A stretch of 64,000 nt of DNA, from the NCBI GenBank assembly GCA_032622095.1, contig CP136068.1:119149509-119213508 (forward strand), written 5' to 3'. The DNA comes from Siphonodentalium dalli. Its lineage: Eukaryota; Mollusca; Scaphopoda; Gadilida; Siphonodentaliidae. The position numbers were made by a program, and so were the translations under genes. Positions 56,241 to 64,000 of the stretch are shown piece after piece (within the stretch, counting starts at the first letter, position 1; the number at the start of each line of letters is the position of its first letter). The notes under the pieces were generated by a model that made no database searches, was not told the DNA's origin, and was given only the letters and a program-made list of their open reading frames with translations.

Positions 56241-56494
56241 TGTTTACCCATACCATAGTATGGTAAACATAGTGTCGTTGTCCAGATTGACCACTCGTCG
56301 TCCGTCCGTCTGTCTGTATGTCTGTCCGTCTGTCTGTCCGTAGACACTTTACGAGTAATGCGATAACTCAAACATTTTCTCAGCCCAAAATACAGATCGA
56401 GTTCAAATTTGGGTTTGATCCGAGTTTTTGTTACAGAGTTATGGCCCTTTTTCAACTTAGAATTCACGCATTCTGCCATAACTCAAACATTTTT
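56241..56494 (+). repeat. TTTACCCATACCATAGTATG hairpin repeat, part before HINE insertion
   Basis: Nearly identical to 30220-30495. Continues after the HINE at 59458-59590 (TATCTGATTGGAACCAAATT). Confidence 0.88.
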
Positions 56495-59457
56495 AGCTCA
56501 ACTTTACTTTGTAAAGTTTGAGCTATTGCCATGGCTTGGTATCCGTCGTGCGTGTGTGCGTGATTCGTCAACAATTTCCTTTAGCACGGGCTACAGTTCG
56601 TACCTTTGGTCCGATTATTATGAAATTTGTCATGGATGTTGACATTGACATGTAGATGGGAACGAGTCATTTTGGGGTCATTCGGAAAAAAAACATGGCC
56701 GCCAGTGGCCATCTTGGATTTCAAAATTCAATCCATTAGCACGGGCTACAGGCCGTACTGTTCATCTTATTGTCATGAAATTTGTCATGGATGTTAATAT
56801 TTTGACATGTAGATGGGAACGAGTAATTTTGGGGTCATTCGGCCAAAAAACATGGCCGCCGGCAGCCATCTTAGATTTTACTCTTTGCATGACTAAATCC
56901 TTTGACACGGATCATCATTTTTGGTTCATTAGGACAAAAAACATGGCGCCAGCAGCCATCTTTGATTTCAAAATTTAATCCATTAGCATGGGCCACAGGT
57001 CGTACTCTTCGCCTGATCATCATGAAATTTGTGATGGATGTTAATTTTGACATGTAGATGGGAACGAGTAATTTTGGGGTCATTCGGCCAAAAAAGGAGG
57101 CCGCCAGCAGCTATCTTGGATTTTACTCTTTGTATGACTAAATTCTTTAGCTCGGGCTACAGGTCGTACCTTTAGTCTGATCATCATAAAATTTGTCATG
57201 GATGTTAATTTTGACATGTAGATGGGAACGAGTAATTTTGGGGTCATTCGGCCAAAAAAGGAGGCCGCCAGCAGCTATCTTGGATTTTACTCTTTGTATG
57301 ACTAAATTCTTTAGCTCGGGCTACAGGTCGTACCTTTAGTCTGATCATCATAAAATTTGTCATGGATGTTAACAATGACATGTAGATGGGAAACGAGTAA
57401 TTTTGGGGTCATTCGGCCAAAAAAGAAGGCCGCCAGCAGCTATCTTGGATTTTACTCTTTGTATGACTAAATTCTTTAGCACGGGCTACAGGTCGTACCT
57501 TTAGTCTGATCATCATAAAATTTGTCATGGATGTTAACAATGACATGTAGATGGGAAACGAGTTATTTTGGGGTCATTCGGCCAAAAAAGAAGGCCGCCA
57601 GCAGCTATCTTGGATTTTACTCTTTGTATGACTAAATTCTTTAGCACGGGCTACAGGTCGTACCTTTAGTCTGATCATCATAAAATTTGTCATGGATGTT
57701 AACAATGACATGTAGATGGGAAACGAGTCATTTTGGGGTCATTCGGCCGAAAAACATGGCCGCCAGCAGCCATCTTGGATTTTACTCTTTGTATGACTAA
57801 ATCCTTTAGCACGGACTACAGGTCGTACCTTGAGTCTGATCATCATGAAATTTTTCATGGCTGTTGAAATTGGAATGTAGATGGGAACGAGTCATTTTGG
57901 GGTCATTCGGCCAAAAAACATGGCCACCAGCAGCCATCTTGGATTTTACTCTTTGTATGACTAAATCCTTTAGCACAGACTACAGGTCGTACCTTGAGTC
58001 TGATCATCATGAAATTTTTCATGGCTGTTGAAATTGGAATGTAGATGGGAACGGGTCATTTTGGGGTCATTCGGATGAAAAACATGGCCAACCAGTGGCC
58101 ATCTTTGATTTCAAAATACAATCCATTAGCACGGGCTACAGGTCGTACTGTTCGTCGGATCATCATGAAATTTGTCATGAATCTTAATATTGACATGTAG
58201 ATGGGAACGATTAATTTTGGGATCATTCAGCCAAAAAACATGGCCGCAGCAGCCATCTTGGATTTTACTCTTTGTATGACTAAATCCTTTAGCACGGGCT
58301 ACAGGTCGTACCTTTAGTCTGATCATCATAAAATTTGTCATGGATGTTAACAATGACATGTAGATGGGAACGAGTCATTTTGGAGTCATTCGTCAGAAAA
58401 ACATGGCCGCCAGCGGCCATCTTTGATTTCAAAATTCAATTCATTAGCACGGGCTACAGGTCATATTGTTCGTCTGATCATTATGAAATTTGTCATGGAT
58501 GTTAATATTGACATGTAGATGGGAACGAGTAATTTTGGGGTCATTCGGCCAAAAAACATGGCCGCTGGCAGCCATCTTAGATTTTACTCTTTGCATGACT
58601 AAATCCTTTAGAACGGGCTACAGGTCGTACCTTTGGTCAGATCATCATGAAATTTGTCATGGATGTTAACAATGACATCTAAATGGGAACGAATAATTTT
58701 TGGGTCATTCGGCCAAAAAACATGGCCGCCAGCAGTCATCTTGGATTTTACTCTTTGTATGACTAAATCCTTTAGCATAGGCTACAGGTCGTACCTTTAG
58801 TCTGATCATCATAAAATTTGTCATGGCTGTTGAAATTGGAATATAGATGGGAATGAGTCATTTTGGGGTCATTCGGACAAAAAACATGACTGCCAGTGGC
58901 CATCTTGGATTTCAAAATTCAATCCATTAGCACGGGCTACAGGTCGTATTGTTCATCTGATCATCATACAATTTGTCATGGATGTTAATATTGACATTTA
59001 GATGGGAACAAGTAATTTTGGGGTCATTCAGCCAAAAAACATGGCCGCCAGCAGCCATCTTGGATTTTACTCTTTGCATGACTAAATCCTTTGGCATGGG
59101 CTACAGGTCGTACCTTTGGTCAGATCATTATGAAATTTGTCTTTACTTTTGACATGTTGATGGGAAACGATTAATTTTGGTGTTATTCGGCATTAAAACA
59201 TGGCTGCCAGCAGCCATCTTGGATTCTACTCTTTGCATGACTAAAGCTAGCAAATGTTTTTGAATTGTTGGAAAACATAGCCGCCAGCAACCATCTTAGA
59301 TTTAACTTTTATATACATGTATATATATATCTCTTCATGTTGATAAACTAGTAAATTAGACATTCAACTTTCCACATTCCTAATCACTCCCATCGACAGT
59401 AACACATTAAATTATTCCCTTTCCAAGTTGAGCTACAGTGTCATTGACACTTTCATT
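56495..59457 (+). mobile_element. Helentron/HINE-like element, longest copy (2.96 kb)
   Basis: 5' AGCTCAACTTTACTTTGTAA hairpin; about 17 tandem units of 164-165 bp (starts of GATGGGAA at 57221, 57385, 57550, 57715); 3' CCAAGTTGAGCT and stem-loop AGTGTCATTGACACT. Left junction CATTTTT|AGCTC, right junction TTCATT|TATCTG; the empty site at 30489 reads CATTTTTT|ATCTG. Units 57060-57720 are the most alike, so they arose by recent local amplification. Confidence 0.9.
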
Positions 59458-59771
59458 TATCTGATTGGAACCAAATTTGGTATGTGAGTTTCACAGCCCA
59501 AAATACAGATCGAGTTCGAATATGGGTTTGATCCGATTAATTTTAAAGGAGGTATGACCCTTTTTCGAGAAAAAAAAAATGGAATTTTTAGATTTAGCTC
59601 CTTGCTAAATTTAGCATATACAAATATTAAATTTTGTTTGAACTTTAATAACAATAAAAAAAAAAATTTAATAATAACAAATATTGACACTTTCATTTAT
59701 TTTAGTTTTATACGATTAATTAGGTGTGATATCCTGTTTTGAAAATATGAAGATTTTATTGCAATAGTTTC

Positions 59772-59963
59772 ATGTCATATAATGATATAAATAAATTACC
59801 ATGTGAACATCCAGAGTATATGAGAGGGCATTTTATAGATGTTGTCATTCCAAGTGAAATCTGTTATGAAATGAGTGATGACATATTATACAGAGCTCTG
59901 GTGGTCAGGATAAACAACACTGGTGGCTGGCTGTTTGTTTATTCTAACTGTCAAATTGATTAA
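59772..59963 (+). CDS. Unassigned 63-codon ORF
   Basis: Reads MSYNDINKLPCEHPEYMRGH then FIDVVIPSEICYEMSDDILY, RALVVRINNTGGWLFVYSNC and QID-stop. Composition looks protein-like and there is a possible acceptor (TTGCAATAG) just before. It ends exactly where a TTAA element starts: the stop TGA overlaps the TTAA at 59960, so the original frame may have been longer and truncated by the insertion. No family recognised; it does not align with the missing STING exon. Confidence 0.35.
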   Translation: MSYNDINKLPCEHPEYMRGHFIDVVIPSEICYEMSDDILYRALVVRINNTGGWLFVYSNCQID

Positions 59964-60415
59964 CTCTTTGAGTGCCACGGGCCGATCTCATCGGCCCTAA
60001 TTTACGGTCTGTAAAATCGGCCGTAAAAACAAAAACAAATTAAAAAAAAGTTTTTGTTTTTTTGGTTGAATTTTGTTTGGGTATGCGCTATAGCGAATTT
60101 AAAAACAAACTGAATAAAACCTGAATAAAACCTGTTATCACTCAAAACTATCACCAAGTATTCATAGTGATAATTTTGATGCCCATGAAAAATGTAAGAT
60201 TCCCTGGCACTAAACCTACAAAATAAGTCTGTTAAGGAATATAAGAAAAAATTATTAAAATTGTAAAAAAAATAATAACAAATGCTGAAAAACTGTTAGG
60301 CCAATGGATTCTCTTATATATGCGAGGCGACCTACGGTCGACTCGCATATATAAGAGAATGCATTGGCAGAGGGTATATGGGTTGATACAAAAATCGGAC
60401 CTGGCACTCAAAGGG
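59964..60415. mobile_element. piggyBac-type MITE with TTAA duplication
   Basis: TTAA at 59960-59963 and 60416-60419. Ends CTCTTTGAGTGCCACGGGCC and (inverse) CCCTTTGAGTGCCAGGTCCG. Terminal CCC(T)TTGAGTGCC with TTAA is typical of piggyBac families. Inside is a long hairpin at 60301-60367: arms CCAATGGATTCTCTTATATA + TGCGAG and the complement, 26 bp with one mismatch. Confidence 0.9.
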
Positions 60416-60419
60416 TTAA

Positions 60420-62290
60420 TGGCAGCATAAGACTGGTGTTTATCCTAGTTTTGAAATTTCATTACAGGTTGAGATAAGAGCCCCCACTCACCTATATAAG
60501 ACTTAGTGTCTTCTAAATTCCATTAATTTGCTTCAAAAATAATTAACCCTTTCCAAGGTTTCCATATACACATAATGTACATGGACTCTTCCTCATATCT
60601 CTTAATATATGTTGGGTATCTTTGCACACTATTCACTTATATAAATTTTGGTTTTGACTGATTAATTGATTTTTGAAAAATATATTAACCCTTCAGACAT
60701 GTGCTTTCAATTTGAAATTAAAATAACAGCTGATGGCCAATATGATTTATCTATGCAATGGGAATCAGGCAGATAAATATACATGACTATTGTAAGTGAT
60801 GACTTGTTTTGAAAATCAATATGGTAGATGTTAGTGTTTCCAGGAACCTTATTTTCCCATTTGTTCATATTTTCATGGTTGATTGAATTTTAGGGGCCAC
60901 AGAGCACTTAGAAGATTAACATTGAAGGTTGTGGCTTTTAGTGTCCAAGCTACTTGTAAAACATTGTAATGTGTGAAACCATTTAATTGAGGGCTAACTT
61001 ACTTTCTTTTATATGAACAATTTAGTGGTCATAGGGGCAAGCATCCTCATCATATTATGTCTGTATAACATTATATAGATAATATTTTTGAATTTTATAA
61101 ACTACATATATTTTTTGAAAACCATGCATACACCCCTGTTATGAAACACTTAATCTTATTTAATACACAGGTCAGATCTGACCTTATATATGTCCATGTT
61201 TGATAAACAAATAACTGAGGAGAATGGGGGAAGGGGGGGGGGTAATTAAAGTACCATTTAAATATGAGATGGAATCCCCTACATGAATCATTCTAAGCAG
61301 TCTGGCTTGTCAACAAATTATAATTTCTCTTTAGAAGTGAATAAATTTTGAATATCTGGCATGTCAAAAGTGTTAAAGATAGGGATTTATCACTTTTGCT
61401 TCCAATGAGTTAACTTAAACTCCTAAACATGTCCTCCAAAATCAGTAAACCATTGGATCTCACAGTGAGAGGTCCTTGGGTGAATAGGGACAGAGTTATG
61501 AGATTTAAAACTACTGCTCCCTACTGCTCCCCACCCCAAATACTTTATGACTAGTCGCTATCGCCAAGGTATGGGTTAAACATCTGCCGATCGTGATCGG
61601 CCTCTCGTTTAAAATGGGTTCAACCAGTCAAGAAATGACATTTGGTGTATATGGCCTATGGAGAGTTGGGATCAATATCTGTTTGATTGCGGTCCACCAT
61701 TACAAAAGGGAGGGGGGGGCATGTCAGGTTGGAACTTTGCAACAGTTACGATAGCTTGAGGTATCAGTTGTACAATTCCAACATGTGCAAAGGAATTTTA
61801 CGAACTTGAGAGTGTGTTTGCTTCATTGGGAGTGTGTTCACTTCAGTTAGGTGGGAGCACACTATGTAGGGTGGGGGTGATCAGGGCCATGCAGTTGAAA
61901 ATTTAAAAGTGCTTAATGGAGACCCACTAGCTACGTCCCTCTTTAGGACTACTTGTTTTAAAATGATTTTGACAAGTACTATTTCTTGTGGTCTTCCTAG
62001 TCCCAGTCTTCTCAGTCTTTACAGTCTGGTGAGTGTCTCCACAGTCATTTACTGTCTTGTCGTGTTTATCAGTTCATTAATTTGGTTAAAATTAACCCCA
62101 TTCTATCCGATTTCATAACTGAAATATTTCCATTGATTATGTTTATAGTTCTTGGCATAGTTTATGATAACACACCCCTAACCTGCATAGTGAGGGTCAT
62201 TTAGTTTATTTGCTTAAAAATATTAACATCCTCCACCAATCCTGTTGACACAATGTGATAACTAAATTTTTTCACAGGATCACTATATAA
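60420..62290 (+). repeat. Dispersed repeats including L tail and its 5' parts
   Basis: 61553-61612 is the L tail (CGCCAAGGTATGGGTTAAAC, hairpin GCCGATCGTGATCGGC, CTCTCGTT). 61670-62060 matches 39150-39590; 62060-62290 matches 31690-31915. 60420-61550 shows nothing specific. Confidence 0.6.
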
Positions 62291-62291
62291 A

Positions 62292-62980
62292 TAACTAGCA
62301 GGTTAGCCCGCCACTAGCGTGGTTCGTCTGAAACATGACATTTAAAAAAAAAAAATTATTATTAATTTTTTTTCTTTTATTTTTTTTTTTCATTGAGTTA
62401 TGAGTTAATTCTATTTTTTTTCAATGAGTTAATTTTTTATGGTACCCGTCCCTAAAAGAGGTATGATTTACCCGATGAAAATCTCCCCCATTCCTAGGAA
62501 CGACAGACATAAGATGTTGGTACCCGTCCCTAAAAGAGGTATGATTTACCCGATGAAAATCTCCCCCATTCCTAGGAACGACAGACATAAGATGTTGGCA
62601 GTCTGACTTCCAATAAATCTCTCTGCATAATATAACGTAAACAAACGCCGTAATGCGAAAGCGGAAGGGAATAAAGAGCGTTAACCGGTTAACGAACCCA
62701 AATATTGAATATCTTTATCAACAACACTGTGGATAGGAACGCTCTTTAACTATCAACGCGATTAACCACCGCAGTGCCGTTTTTTGTGACTGAGAGTGAA
62801 GAACGGGTGGTCGGAGCTTCTCCAAAACGCCGCGACGACGATTCCCGTTGGATTTTACCCTTAGATTGGAAGTTCGAGGTCAATCTGTCCAGCCGTTTTG
62901 GAGTCTATAAAGGACAAATATACACATATATTCTGATATATTTATATATTTACGGAAGTCTCAAAATATATAGGAGATAG
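62292..62980 (+). mobile_element. Inserted element starting AACTAGCAGGTTAGCCCGCC
   Basis: The flanking L repeat reads ...CTCTATAAATAATCACATC...GACACATTCTTCACC in the copy at 31905-31955; here it is broken between ATATAAAT and GATAGCATCCATG. The insert starts CTAGCAGGTTAGCCCGCCAC, has a poly-A/T zone, a perfect 78-bp duplication and ends near GAGTCTATAAAGGACAAATA. The start resembles that of the 18138 element (ACTAGCCGATGAGCCCG). No transposase is visible. Confidence 0.65.
62441..62596 (+). repeat. Perfect 78-bp tandem duplication
   Basis: GGTACCCGTCCCTAAAAGAG starts at 62441 and 62519; the two 78-bp units appear identical. Confidence 0.93.
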
Positions 62981-63017
62981 CATCCATGTTAATGATGACA
63001 CATTCTTCACCTGTAGT

Positions 63018-64000
63018 GTGGTCGTTGAAGCAGAATTTGGGGATCAACCCGGAATAAATTGGATACAAGCTGATTTTGGTGTCATTCGACGCGGAAAAGC
63101 CTCAGGAACAACATATCCAAAATCTGCAAAAATCCGCTGTGGGGAAACATTGTTATCCAAGATGGCGTCCAACATGGTTGTCTATACTACATCAGTTCTC
63201 GAAACAAGTCATTATACAATCTATTGTGGCATCGGAATTACGCCGTTATACCAGTTTGTGTTAAATTATTGTATGGGAGCGAATAGAGTGACACGCACAG
63301 AAAATCATACAATCGTGGCCATGAAATGGCCACAACTGCAAGCAATACAACAAAGAAAGCAACATATTGGATAACCACATAGGAGTGAAAATATGTATTG
63401 ATAATATACAAGTCGGTTGTTGAATATCTTTAAAGGTACACACATCATTAAACAGATCCATCTGAAGGATTTATCGGCCACTGCACCGCAAGTCAAACCC
63501 CAATGATTTGCGTCTTTAAAGTTTGGGTGTTCTGCTTATCCAACATCCAATTGTCGGGCCAAAAATAATAATATCGGACATGCAACACACGAACTAATGT
63601 TTCGCCTCACAGTTCATGATAGTTTCATTCGGCATGATGATTAATTATTGAATGTAACGCCGAAATTTAAGTGCACACTCTAGCGGTCTACATGTTTATA
63701 GTTATATTTCCGGAATTGTCAACACTCCCGGTGATATTAAACAATACATATTTGTAACAATGCTTATTATACTGTAAAGAAACACTCATATCTTCAATAG
63801 ATTAGCACCGCGTCTCACCAGATCAAAGAGACGGTACAACACACATTGTATGTAAGACTAATTTTCATGCTGCTAACAAACCGTGTTCTTAGTAGACAAT
63901 TTTGTTCAAGTTACTTCAATCACAACTTTACAACTGGAATATGCAGCTACGCAATGCACACTATTAGTTTTCAGTATATTTTTGTTTGAAAATATCTTAC
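63018..64000. other. End of window, no gene supported
   Basis: A 118-codon frame (63018-63374) begins next to repeat L and contains CCAAGATGGCGTCCAACATG, a word typical of the window's repeats. Its composition is not convincing, so I do not call it. Nothing else was recognised. Confidence 0.4.

Larger units (their letters stand above)
42034..64000 (+). other. Sequence downstream of exon G; intron or intergenic
   Basis: If the STING gene is intact this is at least 22 kb of intron. I searched all frames by eye for a counterpart of exon C (pattern V/G-E-Y-x(3)-I...) and found none. The region is mainly mobile elements. Confidence 0.5.

Noticed and set aside
63018-63374. 118-codon frame near the window end
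   Set aside because: Starts in repeat L and contains a CCAAGATGGCGTCC repeat word; considered as a missing STING exon but does not align.

Overview
This is a window from a large, AT-rich, intron- and repeat-laden eukaryotic genome. The phase-1/phase-0 GT-AG introns of 1.3-12 kb and several dispersed repeat families suggest a marine lophotrochozoan. These families have 5' ends made of a short hairpin followed by (CCGT)n, and cores with the 'AAACATGGCCGCCAGCAGCC' type of tandem unit. A mollusc, probably a bivalve, is my best guess, but the species cannot be read from the sequence. A 100-N scaffold gap sits at 4851-4950.

Only one real host gene is visible, on the + strand. Seven exons (3566-3660, 9285-9550, 10841-11012, 21391-21533, 23294-23717, 29507-29605, 41807-42033) have matching splice phases. 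In order they encode a STING-type cyclic-dinucleotide-binding domain (exons A-D), a TIR-like domain (exon E) and the first two exons of a second STING domain (exons F-G). The reading is a STING-TIR-STING innate-immune receptor, or alternatively a STING-TIR gene followed by a second STING gene. Exon A carries an apparent one-base frameshift. The 3' exons of the second STING domain were not found before the window ends. No RNA gene, CRISPR array or prokaryotic feature was seen.

The rest is mainly mobile DNA, much of it nested. (1) Helentron/HINE-like elements with 164-165 bp central tandem repeats, subterminal inverted repeats and a 3' stem-loop lie at 12068-13784, 21587-23034, 39868-41345 and 56495-59457, with fragments at 7256-7985, 29120-29176 and 34330-36655. 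Two of them can be matched to empty sites showing insertion between T and T. (2) Large fold-back elements with minisatellite cores lie at 11819-17170 and 42096-46944, with a fragment at 487-1410. (3) A second fold-back element at 18138-20519 is built of about 125 bp units, each carrying an NRF1-like palindrome. (4) hAT-type elements lie at 1764-2929 (perfect 8-bp target duplication), 42384-42873, 48756-49963 and 52793-53652, with a similar element at 34519-35794. (5) TTAA-flanked elements lie at 44442-46648 (empty site present in this window) and 59964-60415. (6) A long, old repeat family recurs at 17620-18137 + 20520-21330, 28200-28770, 30690-32660, 51700-55000 and 60420-62290.

A few coding-like relics remain outside the STING gene: a 183-codon minus-strand ORF at 8360-8911, transposase-like fragments at 26888-27400 and 53168-53401, and unassigned short ORFs at 41363-41557, 51059-51193 and 59772-59963.
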